From positions 496,001 through 560,000 of the forward strand of contig NZ_JAXOFX010000001.1 of the NCBI RefSeq assembly GCF_034427655.1: DNA of 64,000 nt. Direction: 5' to 3'. Numbering within the stretch: position 1 is the stretch's first letter; every line of letters starts with the position of its first letter. The DNA is from Robertmurraya_A mangrovi (GTDB taxonomy: Bacteria; Bacillota; Bacilli; Bacillales; Cytobacillaceae). Below, in pieces: positions 34,520-43,152 of the stretch. A program made the position numbers and the translations under genes. The notes under the pieces were generated by a model that ran no database searches, was not told the origin of the DNA, and saw only the letters and a list, made by a program, of their open reading frames with translations.

Positions 34520-34804
34520 ATGTTGGCGTCCGAAATGATAATCGATCACAGTGAAAAGGCAAATGCCCTACTAAAGGCTGATGCTGATAAAATATTAAAG
34601 CTAATTAAAGTGCAGATGGATAACTTAACTATGCCTCAATGTCCGTTATACGAAGAGGTACTAGATACACAAATGTTTGGTTTATCTAGAGAAATAGATT
34701 TTGCTGTTCGTCTAGGTTTAATTGAAGAAAAGGATGGTAAAGCCATTCTTGCCGAACTAGAAAAAGAACTATCAGCTCTACACGAAGCATCACAAAGAAA
34801 ATAA
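34520..34804 (+). CDS. ylaN: YlaN, iron-dependent partner of Fur
   Basis: Small helical cytoplasmic protein, 94 residues, strongly conserved: V-Q-M-D-N-L-T-M-P-Q-C-P-L-Y-E-E-V followed by T-Q-M-F-G-L-S-R-E-I. Recent work on B. subtilis and Staphylococcus describes YlaN as an iron-binding factor that counters Fur repression when iron is low; it is essential or nearly so under iron limitation. ATG at 34520 is 4 bases from GGGGGG and the next codon TTG is better spaced, so the start may be one codon later. Confidence 0.93.
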   Translation: MLASEMIIDHSEKANALLKADADKILKLIKVQMDNLTMPQCPLYEEVLDTQMFGLSREIDFAVRLGLIEEKDGKAILAELEKELSALHEASQRK

Positions 34805-34806
34805 AC

Positions 34807-34847
34807 AAAAAACTCAAACACCTTTTTATGGTTGTTTGAGTTTTTTT
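34807..34847 (+). terminator. Terminator after ylaN
   Basis: AAAAAACTCAAAC / GTTTGAGTTTTTT stem with T-run. Confidence 0.88.
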
Positions 34848-35174
34848 ATAAATAAATTTATACTAATCTATACTCAAAGTAGGTGGAAGCTTATATTACA
34901 AAACGGTTACTTATTGGCTGAAAAGATGGGTTTCCTTTAAGTCTAATGATAGAATAAATTAAATAAGGTTTATTATATAAATTGAGGTCTGATAATCTAA
35001 AATGTTAGCTAGCTTTAAATTATGTATCATAATTAATAAAAAGTATAACACTTTTGTGTAGAAAAGTCAGAAATAATGTGTTACATTTAAATTGACTTTT
35101 CTTCTCTTTAAATGAAGGATATTTAATACTATCGTAGAATAAGTAATACAACGAGAAGATGAGGAAGAGATAGC
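34848..35174. other. Intergenic region before ftsW
   Basis: About 325 AT-rich bases. No gene supported; GTATAACAC (near 35043) and GTGTTACAT (near 35079) form an imperfect inverted repeat, and a TTGACT lies near 35093 without a clear -10. Confidence 0.35.
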
Positions 35175-36392
35175 ATGTTCAAAAAAATAATAAAATCATA
35201 TGATTATTCCCTAATATTAGTCGTACTTCTACTATCGGTATTTGGTCTGGTAATGATTTATAGCGCTAGTATGGTCACTGCCATCCAAAGGTATGGCTAT
35301 GAGAGTTCTTTCTTCTATGACAAGCAAAAATTACATCTCATAGTGGCGGCTTTTGTGTTTTTATTTTTTGCATTGATGCCGTATAAAATTATGTTGAGTA
35401 ATAAAATCCTTATTCCAATGGTGTTCGGATCTCTTGGAGCATTATTACTCATAAAGGTTTTTGGTCATGTTGCAGGTAATGCACAGAGCTGGTTTAAACT
35501 AGGTACTTCAAGTATTCAGCCTGCGGAATTTGTAAAGATTAGTATGATTATTTATTTATCAGCTGTCTATGCAAAGAAACAAACATACATAAATGAGTTT
35601 AACAAAGGGGTCATACCTCCTTTAGTTTATTTAATCTTAGCTTGTTTCCTAATTGCTTGGCAGCCAGATTATGGAACAGCTGCTCTTATTGTTATGATTG
35701 CAAGTACGATTATCATTGCATCTGGTATGAATATAAAAAATATGCTCAAATTGGCGGGATTAGGTACAATCCTTTCAATCCCCTTGCTCATATTCTTGAA
35801 GGATAAAATCTTTTCTGATGTAAGAATGGGGAGATTTATCTCCTTTATGGATCCTTTTGCTGAAGGTGTAGCAAATAAAGAGGGCTATCAAATTATAAAT
35901 TCATACATCGCACTTGGTGCAGGTGGTGTCAAAGGATTAGGTTTAGGTCAAAGTATTCAAAAACTAGGATATTTACCAGAACCACATACGGATTTTATTA
36001 TGGCTGTTATTGCTGAAGAATTAGGGCTTTTTGGGGTGTTATTCGTATTATTCTCACTCGGGTATATCGTATTAAAGGGGATATATATTGGCTTAAAAGG
36101 GAAAGATCCATTTGGTAGTTTACTAGCTATCGGGATTTCTAGCATGATAGGTATTCAGTCTTTTACCAACCTTGGTGGATTATCAGGTGTTATTCCATTG
36201 ACTGGGGTACCCCTACCATTCGTTAGTTATGGAGGATCCTCTTTGCTGCAGCTTTCAATTGCTATGGGGATATTAGTAAATGTTTCAATGTTTGTTAATT
36301 ATGAAAGAAAATATAAGAATAAAGATAGTGTTAAGCAGCAAGCTAACCAAGAAAATACGGTAACTGGCAATGCTATTCAATTTCGTAAGTAA
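35175..36392 (+). CDS. ftsW: FtsW, septal peptidoglycan glycosyltransferase
   Basis: SEDS-family polymerase of septal peptidoglycan, working with a class B penicillin-binding protein in the divisome. 405 residues, about ten membrane helices. SEDS landmarks: Y-S-A-S near residue 30, W-Q-P-D-Y-G-T-A with the catalytic-loop Asp, P-E-P-H-T-D-F-I-M-A-V near residue 275, and V-P-L-P-F-V-S-Y-G-G-S-S near 350. GAGGAAGAG precedes the ATG. Position between ylaN and pycA matches B. subtilis ftsW, which separates it from SpoVE and RodA. Confidence 0.94.
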   Translation: MFKKIIKSYDYSLILVVLLLSVFGLVMIYSASMVTAIQRYGYESSFFYDKQKLHLIVAAFVFLFFALMPYKIMLSNKILIPMVFGSLGALLLIKVFGHVAGNAQSWFKLGTSSIQPAEFVKISMIIYLSAVYAKKQTYINEFNKGVIPPLVYLILACFLIAWQPDYGTAALIVMIASTIIIASGMNIKNMLKLAGLGTILSIPLLIFLKDKIFSDVRMGRFISFMDPFAEGVANKEGYQIINSYIALGAGGVKGLGLGQSIQKLGYLPEPHTDFIMAVIAEELGLFGVLFVLFSLGYIVLKGIYIGLKGKDPFGSLLAIGISSMIGIQSFTNLGGLSGVIPLTGVPLPFVSYGGSSLLQLSIAMGILVNVSMFVNYERKYKNKDSVKQQANQENTVTGNAIQFRK

Positions 36393-36419
36393 GCGCTCAG
36401 GTATTCCTAGCGCTTTTAA
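36391..36419 (+). terminator. Terminator after ftsW
   Basis: AAGCGCT / AGCGCTT stem with TTAAT tail, overlapping the stop codon; modest strength. Confidence 0.6.
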
Positions 36420-36640
36420 TATAAGTCTCATTCACCATTTAAATTGGAGAATGTAGACCAATATATGTAGAAAATACAAAATTTTTCGAAAGTGTTCTAT
36501 ATTAGGTAACTAGTGAAATATTTTTATTTCATGTACTTACCTATACTATCGCACTCTAATTAATTGACGCGTTAATTCTGTTCTTTATTTCAATAGTGAA
36601 TTAGGGGACATACTATATAGAATAAGATGAGGTGTTTCTT

Positions 36641-39600
36641 TTGAGTAGAAGAATCAACAAAGTACTAGTAGCTAACAGGGGAGAGATTGCTATTCGCGTA
36701 TTTCGCGCATGTACCGAATTAAATATTCGTACCGTAGCAATCTATTCTAAAGAAGACTCCGGTTCCTATCACCGTTATAAAGCTGATGAAGCTTACTTAG
36801 TTGGAGAAGGAAAAAAACCTATTGATGCTTATTTAGATATTGAAAATATTATTGAGATAGCAAAATTAAGTGACGTTGATGCCATTCATCCAGGGTATGG
36901 TTTCTTATCAGAAAATATTCAATTTGCTAGAAGATGTGAAGAAGAAGGCATTATTTTTATTGGACCAAAATCTAAGCATCTTGATATGTTTGGGGATAAA
37001 GTAAAGGCTAGATCCCAAGCGCAGTTAGCGAATATTCCAGTTATTCCTGGTTCAGACGGTCCAGTTAAAGGCCTAGAGGAAGTGGTCAGTTTTGGTAAGC
37101 AACATGGATTCCCGATTATTATAAAAGCATCTCTAGGGGGCGGAGGTCGAGGCATGAGAATTGTCCGAAGCCCAGAAGAAATAAGAGAGTCTTATGATCG
37201 AGCGAAATCTGAAGCTAAAGCCGCCTTTGGCAATGATGAAGTGTATGTAGAGAAGTTTATTGAAAAACCAAAGCATATTGAAGTCCAAATTATTGGTGAT
37301 AATAGCGGGAACATCATTCACCTTTTTGAACGTGACTGTTCTGTTCAAAGAAGGCATCAAAAAGTAGTAGAGGTAGCACCATGTGTATCCATTTCAAGTC
37401 AGTTACGTGATGATATATGTAATGCAGCTGTAGAGTTAATGAAAAATGTAGACTATATAAATGCAGGTACGGTAGAATTCTTGGTCGCGGGGGGTGAATT
37501 CTATTTCATCGAAGTTAATCCACGAGTACAAGTAGAACATACCATTACAGAAATGGTTACAGGCGTGGATATCGTACAAACACAAATATTAGTAGCAGAA
37601 GGACATCATTTACACTCTGAAGTGATTGGAATACCGAAGCAAGAGGATATTAAAATCAATGGCTATGCTATACAGTCTCGTGTAACGACTGAAGATCCAT
37701 TAAATAATTTTATGCCTGACACGGGTAAAATCATGGCTTATCGTTCAGGTGGTGGGTTTGGTGTACGTCTTGACGCAGGTAACGGATTCCAGGGAGCAGT
37801 TATTACACCGTACTATGACTCATTATTAGTCAAATTATCTACTTGGGCTATGACTTTCGAGCAAGCGGCAGCAAAAATGGACCGAAATTTACAAGAGTTC
37901 CGTATCCGTGGTATAAAAACAAACATTCCATTCCTAGAGAATGTAGTAAGGCACCCTAATTTCATATCAGGTGAGTATGACACATCTTTCATTGATAAAA
38001 CACCTGAATTATTCCTGTTCCCAGTTAGAAAAGACCGTGGTACAAAAATGTTATCTTACATCGGTAATGTGACTGTCAATGGATTTCCGGGAATTGAGAA
38101 GAAGAAGAAACCTGTATTTGAAAAACCTCGTGTACCAAAAGTAGGTAGTATAGAGTTTGCAAAAGGAACTAAACAAATTCTAGATGAGCAAGGTGCCGAT
38201 GGATTAGTTAAATGGATTAAAAATCAAAAAGAAGTATTATTAACAGATACAACTTTTAGAGATGCACATCAATCATTATTAGCTACTCGTGTTAGAACAA
38301 CGGATATTAGTCACATTGCTGAACCTACTGCAAAGCTTTTACCAGAGATGTTCTCCTATGAAATGTGGGGTGGAGCAACGTTTGATGTTGCCTATCGATT
38401 CTTAAAAGAAGATCCATGGGATAGACTACTAACTTTAAGAGAGCAAATACCAAACGTATTATTCCAAATGCTTCTAAGAGCATCCAATGCTGTTGGATAT
38501 AAAAATTACCCTGACAACGTTATTCGAGAGTTTGTTGAGAAATCAGCACATACAGGAATAGACGTATTCAGAATATTTGATAGTTTAAACTGGGTTAGAG
38601 GGATGGAAGTAGCGATTGACGCTGTTAGACAGACAGGTAAAATCGCTGAAGCTTCTATTTGTTATACGGGTGATATCTTAGATCCGAGTAGAAGTAAATA
38701 TGACTTAAATTACTATAAGAGTATTGCAAAGGAATTAGAGCAACAAGGTGCACATATTTTATGTATTAAAGATATGGCTGGTTTATTAAAACCACAGTCA
38801 GCCTACAAATTAATCTCTGAGCTAAAAGAGACAATTGATATTCCTATCCACCTACACACTCACGATACTAGCGGAAATGGTATTTACACCTATGCTAAAG
38901 CGATTGATGCAGGAGTAGACATTGTAGACGTTGCTTTAAGTACAATGGCTGGACTAACTTCACAACCAAGTGCAAATACACTCTATTATGCTCTAGAGGG
39001 AACAGACAGAAAGCCAAACGTAAACATTAAATCACTCGAACAATTATCTTATTATTGGGAAGATGTTAGAAAATACTATAGAGATTTTGAAAGTGGTATG
39101 GTCGCTCCACATACGGAAGTATATGAGCACGAAATGCCAGGAGGTCAATATAGTAACTTACAGCAACAAGCTAAGGCAGTCGGGTTAGGAGACCAGTGGG
39201 AACAAGTTAAAGAAATGTACTCTCGCGTAAACAAAATGTTTGGTGACATCGTTAAAGTTACTCCGTCTTCCAAAGTAGTAGGTGACATGGCACTATATAT
39301 GGTTCAAAACCAATTATCTGAAGAGGATGTTCTAACTAGAGGGGAAAACCTTGATTTCCCAGACTCAGTAGTTGAGCTATTTGAAGGGTACCTCGGTCAG
39401 CCATATGGTGGATTCCCTAAAGAATTACAGAGAGTCATCTTAAAAGGGAGAGAACCAATTACAGTTCGTCCTGGAGAACTTTTAGAAGAAGTGAATTTCA
39501 ATGAAATTAAAGAAGAACTCTTTAAAGAACTGGCTCGCCCAATTACAGATTTTGATGCAATCGCATATGCCTTATACCCTAAAGTGTTTAAGGAATATAC

Positions 39601-40078
39601 AAATATCGTAGAACTATTTGGAGATATTTCAGTACTAGATACTCCTACATTCCTTTATGGTATGAGATTGGGAGAAGAAATTGAAGTAGAGATTGAAGTT
39701 GGTAAAACATTGATTGTTAAGCTCGTTTCTATTGGTCAGCCTCAAGCTGATGGAACGAGAGTAATCTATTTCGAGCTGAATGGCCAGCCACGTGAAATTG
39801 TTGTTAAGGATGAAAGTATTAAATCAACAGTAGCAACGAAAATGAAAGCAAATCCAAAAGATGAAAACCATATTGCTGCATCTATGCCAGGTACAGTCAT
39901 TAAAGTATTAGTAGAAAAAGGGGAGAAAGTGGAAAGAGGAGATCACCTCATGATTACGGAAGCTATGAAAATGGAAACCACTGTTCAAGCACCTTTCTCT
40001 GGAGTAGTAAAAGACATCTATGTAGCTAATGGTGAAGCAATACAAACAGGTGATTTATTAATTGAGTTGTCTAAATAG
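36641..40078 (+). CDS. pycA: Pyruvate carboxylase
   Basis: Biotin enzyme that carboxylates pyruvate to oxaloacetate, the main anaplerotic step. Order: biotin carboxylase (start K-V-L-V-A-N-R-G-E-I; ATP loop G-G-G-G-R-G-M-R), carboxyltransferase (L-L-T-D-T-T-F-R-D-A-H-Q-S-L-L), allosteric linker, and biotin carrier with E-A-M-K-M-E near the C-terminus. TTG at 36641 has GAGGTG 6 bases upstream and gives 1145 residues (B. subtilis 1148); the in-frame GTG at 36632 lies in that ribosome site. The enzyme is inhibited by c-di-AMP in some Firmicutes. Single-gene unit. Confidence 0.97.
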   Translation: MSRRINKVLVANRGEIAIRVFRACTELNIRTVAIYSKEDSGSYHRYKADEAYLVGEGKKPIDAYLDIENIIEIAKLSDVDAIHPGYGFLSENIQFARRCEEEGIIFIGPKSKHLDMFGDKVKARSQAQLANIPVIPGSDGPVKGLEEVVSFGKQHGFPIIIKASLGGGGRGMRIVRSPEEIRESYDRAKSEAKAAFGNDEVYVEKFIEKPKHIEVQIIGDNSGNIIHLFERDCSVQRRHQKVVEVAPCVSISSQLRDDICNAAVELMKNVDYINAGTVEFLVAGGEFYFIEVNPRVQVEHTITEMVTGVDIVQTQILVAEGHHLHSEVIGIPKQEDIKINGYAIQSRVTTEDPLNNFMPDTGKIMAYRSGGGFGVRLDAGNGFQGAVITPYYDSLLVKLSTWAMTFEQAAAKMDRNLQEFRIRGIKTNIPFLENVVRHPNFISGEYDTSFIDKTPELFLFPVRKDRGTKMLSYIGNVTVNGFPGIEKKKKPVFEKPRVPKVGSIEFAKGTKQILDEQGADGLVKWIKNQKEVLLTDTTFRDAHQSLLATRVRTTDISHIAEPTAKLLPEMFSYEMWGGATFDVAYRFLKEDPWDRLLTLREQIPNVLFQMLLRASNAVGYKNYPDNVIREFVEKSAHTGIDVFRIFDSLNWVRGMEVAIDAVRQTGKIAEASICYTGDILDPSRSKYDLNYYKSIAKELEQQGAHILCIKDMAGLLKPQSAYKLISELKETIDIPIHLHTHDTSGNGIYTYAKAIDAGVDIVDVALSTMAGLTSQPSANTLYYALEGTDRKPNVNIKSLEQLSYYWEDVRKYYRDFESGMVAPHTEVYEHEMPGGQYSNLQQQAKAVGLGDQWEQVKEMYSRVNKMFGDIVKVTPSSKVVGDMALYMVQNQLSEEDVLTRGENLDFPDSVVELFEGYLGQPYGGFPKELQRVILKGREPITVRPGELLEEVNFNEIKEELFKELARPITDFDAIAYALYPKVFKEYTNIVELFGDISVLDTPTFLYGMRLGEEIEVEIEVGKTLIVKLVSIGQPQADGTRVIYFELNGQPREIVVKDESIKSTVATKMKANPKDENHIAASMPGTVIKVLVEKGEKVERGDHLMITEAMKMETTVQAPFSGVVKDIYVANGEAIQTGDLLIELSK

Positions 40079-40092
40079 TAAATAAAACAAAT

Positions 40093-40134
40093 AAAAAGTT
40101 GCGGCCAATTGGCTGCAACTTTTTATTTATTATC
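40093..40134. terminator. Bidirectional terminator between pycA and ctaA
   Basis: AAAAGTTGC-g-GCC / GGC-t-GCAACTTTT hairpin with A- and T-runs on either side. Confidence 0.87.
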
Positions 40135-40138
40135 TTTT

Positions 40139-41095
40139 TTATGGAGTCATGGAAGTTGGCTTAGAATTAACTTCTGTATTTCCTAATGACTTTTCATTCT
40201 TCTTACTTCTAGACACTAGTAAGATGAAATAACTTAAAACACCGAATAAACAAGAGATGAAAAACGCATGAGAGAGAGCAATATAAAGATTTAGTCTAGT
40301 CAGAACAACTAATGCTCCTGACATAACTTGAAGTGAAACTAAGGTAAAGGCTATAATTGAACCCCAGTACACAACTTTTTGGTGTTTATAGTGTTTAATT
40401 GCTAGATAGGTAATATAACCAATCCAAATAAAGATTAAACCAGCAGCAAAGCGGTGTCCCATTTGAACCCACTCATAGAAGTTTGTTGGTAGCCCAGGTT
40501 CTGAATTTATACATAAAGGCCAATCCCGGCAAACTAAACTAGCATTTACGTGGCGAACTAACGCCCCAGTATACACTACGATATAACTATATAAGCTCAC
40601 TCCAATAATATGTTTCCTTAATCTACTATCAATGATAAGTTTTTCAGCTTCAAATCTTTTATCTACTTCAAAAATTAAGAGAGTTAATAGCAATACTGCA
40701 GAAAATGAGATAAGCGAGATTCCGAAATGTAGGGCAAGTACAAAATCAGATTGCCCCCAAACTACAGCAGCAGCTCCTATTAGCCCCTGAAGGACTAAGA
40801 AAAAGAATGACAACAATGATAAAAATTTAGTTTCCCTAATATGGCCGATTGCTTTCCATGTCCAGACAGATAAGATTAAAACCATAATCCCAACTCCACC
40901 TGAAACGACGCGGTGTGCAAGTTCTATAACCAATTCTGGGGTAATATCCGTTGGAATTAATTGTCCGTTACATAATGGCCATGATCGTCCACATCCCATA
41001 CCGGATTCTGTTTTAGTAACAAGTGCTCCTCCTAATAAAATGAGTAGCATTCCAAAAGTTGTTAACACAGCAAACCATTTTAGTGCACGTTGCAA
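40139..41095 (-). CDS. ctaA: Heme A synthase CtaA
   Basis: Eight-helix membrane enzyme that oxidises heme O to heme A for the caa3 and aa3 oxidases. Cysteine pairs in G-M-G-C-G-R-S-W-P-L-C (about 34-42) and S-L-V-C-R-D-W-P-L-C (about 190-198), and heme-ligand histidines in E-L-A-H-R, H-F-G, M-G-H-R and L-S-H are all visible. TTG start behind AAGGTGATTAC. 318 residues, slightly longer than B. subtilis (about 306) by a charged C-terminal tail. Divergent from ctaC; the usual neighbour ctaB is absent. Confidence 0.94.
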   Translation of the reverse strand: MQRALKWFAVLTTFGMLLILLGGALVTKTESGMGCGRSWPLCNGQLIPTDITPELVIELAHRVVSGGVGIMVLILSVWTWKAIGHIRETKFLSLLSFFFLVLQGLIGAAAVVWGQSDFVLALHFGISLISFSAVLLLTLLIFEVDKRFEAEKLIIDSRLRKHIIGVSLYSYIVVYTGALVRHVNASLVCRDWPLCINSEPGLPTNFYEWVQMGHRFAAGLIFIWIGYITYLAIKHYKHQKVVYWGSIIAFTLVSLQVMSGALVVLTRLNLYIALSHAFFISCLFGVLSYFILLVSRSKKNEKSLGNTEVNSKPTSMTP

Positions 41096-42050
41096 GTAAT
41101 CACCTTCTACTATTAATTAATAATCGGAGATATAAAAAATTCTAATATATATTTAAAATCCTTCTTTGGAAATAAAAATATAGTGAATAAGGTAAAATAC
41201 TCTTTTTATCCACCTTTTCGATAGTACACAATATTAATCGAATTTACAACAATAAAAAATATCAATGTAATTATATTAAAAAAGGTTGAAACTTGGGAAG
41301 GAGTTTGCTAGAAATATATAGGGGGTATATGGTATTGCTGATTTCTAGGGGCAATAGTCGTAAGTGGCATGAAGGATTAAGCATATATAATATGAAACGA
41401 CAAAAATTATATCGGATTTTACGAATTGCTATTTTACAAAAATATCCTCATGTTCCTGTAATTTTATAATTAGGTCACAAATTATTCATAAATATTTCAA
41501 AAAAAATTCACAAAAACCTTTGAAAGTGTGATTTAATATACAGGAGGAATACATGTTTTTCGACATAATTCTTTAACAATATTACTACAATTTAGATAGT
41601 GAAAATATTTCATTTCTAAATTTTTATCCTTATCTTTATATTGTATATAGCTTTAGATGTGGATAAGTAGTATAGTTGTTATAGTTTGTTTTTTTATGAC
41701 ATTAGTTTATTTCCTATTATTCTTGATGATGTGGGTGTTAGTATTTGTTACCGCTACCATTTTATTATGGATTCTTGAAGGTACTTCTGCCACGGTTAGG
41801 ATTATAGGATGGCTATTTATCGGTTAATATGGATACAAAGAATGAAAGTTGATAAAAAGGGTTTAAATTAGATGTTCTGTGCTCTACAATATCTAACTAT
41901 CATGTTTGTGTCTATGTTAAATGTCACACTCAATAATTTTGTTAGGGGATTCTTTCTTTACTAGAGAAATAGTAAAGAGAATTTATCTATAAATTTTTTT
42001 GATCAAACAATTCAAAGAAATATTTCACGAAAGAGGGGTTTGATTAAGCT
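41096..42050. other. ctaA-ctaC gap lacking ctaB
   Basis: 955 bases where B. subtilis carries ctaB. No heme O synthase frame or remnant is visible. It holds a cre-like box (41746-41759) and two short frames without good ribosome sites: 41329-41469 (46 residues, basic) and 41657-41827 (56 residues, very hydrophobic). The ctaC promoter is presumably in the last few hundred bases. Confidence 0.55.
41746..41759 (+). promoter_or_regulatory. cre-like box upstream of ctaC
   Basis: TGTTACCGCTACCA matches the cre consensus TGWAANCGNTNWCA at 12 of 14 positions, including the CG centre. The B. subtilis cta genes are under catabolite repression, but this box is about 290 bases from ctaC, so its role is uncertain. 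Confidence 0.25.
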
Positions 42051-43121
42051 ATGAAAAGGCTTGCGAAATGGCGTCTGTTTTCACTTTTTACGATCATGAC
42101 GCTCATTCTCTCCGGTTGTGGTGAACCGTTCCTATCAACGTTAAGACCAGCCGGTGAAGTTGCGAAAACGCAATATGATTTAATGCTGTTATCTACAGCA
42201 ATTATGGTGGGAGTAATTGTTGTTGTAACACTGATCTTCCTTATTGTTATTTTTAAATTCCGTCGTAAAGATGAGAAAATTCCAAAACAAGTAGAGGGAA
42301 GTCACACTTTAGAGATTATCTGGACAGTTATTCCGATTATCTTACTTTTAATTCTTGCTGTACCAACTGTTACATCTACATTTAAACTTGCAGATGTATC
42401 ACCAATGGAAGAATTAAATGAAAATGGTGAAAGAGATGTGCTCGTAGTAAATGTACGTGCAAATCTATATTGGTGGGAGTTTGAATACCCTGACCAAAAA
42501 ATCGTTACATCCCAAGATTTAGTAGTCCCAACAGGTGAAAGAGTGTACTTCAACATTAAAGCTTCTGATGTTAAACACTCATTCTGGATTCCTGCTGTCG
42601 GTGGTAAAATGGACACAAACACTGACGGAGTTAACAAATTCTGGTTAGAGTTTGACCAAGAAGCTGCTAATGAAGCAGGAGACTTATTCTATGGTAAATG
42701 TGCTGAGCTTTGTGGACCTTCACATGCTCTAATGGACTTTAAAGTTAAGGCTTTACCTCGTGCAGAGTTTGACCAATGGGTTACTGCAATGCAAGATGTA
42801 GAAGATCCAGCTAAAGCTGAAACACCTTTAGCACAACAAGGTCAAGAAATCTTTAACAACAGCTGTATTGGATGTCACGCTGTTACACCTTCTAACAGTG
42901 CGCCTGAGGCGGCTCGACTTGCACCTAACTTATCTAACTTCGGTGAGCGTTCTCGTATCGCTGGTATTTTAGATTACAATGAAGAAGAATTAAAAAATTG
43001 GTTAAGAGATCCTGAAGTATACAAACCAGGTAATAAAATGACTGGAACATATGGTCAATTATCTGAAGAAGAATTAGATGCTCTTGCTGAGTATTTAATG
43101 AACTTAAAAGTTCAGGATTAA
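42051..43121 (+). CDS. ctaC: caa3 cytochrome c oxidase subunit II (with fused cytochrome c)
   Basis: Electron-entry subunit of the caa3 oxidase. Lipoprotein signal with lipobox I-L-S-G-C near residue 23, two membrane helices (about 43-65 and 83-107), a cupredoxin domain with the dinuclear CuA site (H-S-F-W-I-P and C-A-E-L-C-G-P-S-H), and a C-terminal cytochrome c domain with heme site C-I-G-C-H and a distal M-T-G-T-Y. 356 residues, as in B. subtilis. AGAGGGG precedes the ATG. Heads ctaCDEF. Confidence 0.96.
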   Translation: MKRLAKWRLFSLFTIMTLILSGCGEPFLSTLRPAGEVAKTQYDLMLLSTAIMVGVIVVVTLIFLIVIFKFRRKDEKIPKQVEGSHTLEIIWTVIPIILLLILAVPTVTSTFKLADVSPMEELNENGERDVLVVNVRANLYWWEFEYPDQKIVTSQDLVVPTGERVYFNIKASDVKHSFWIPAVGGKMDTNTDGVNKFWLEFDQEAANEAGDLFYGKCAELCGPSHALMDFKVKALPRAEFDQWVTAMQDVEDPAKAETPLAQQGQEIFNNSCIGCHAVTPSNSAPEAARLAPNLSNFGERSRIAGILDYNEEELKNWLRDPEVYKPGNKMTGTYGQLSEEELDALAEYLMNLKVQD

Positions 43122-43152
43122 TTGGGGAATTGTTTGAAAGGGAGGTAAAATT

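Noticed and set aside
41329..41469. 46-codon basic frame in the ctaA-ctaC gap
   Set aside because: The only G-run is 3 bases from the ATG, too close, and there is no promoter or terminator; kept only as a note.
41096..42050. Decayed ctaB pseudogene
   Set aside because: No stretch in any frame resembles heme O synthase motifs such as N-x-x-x-D-x-x-x-D.
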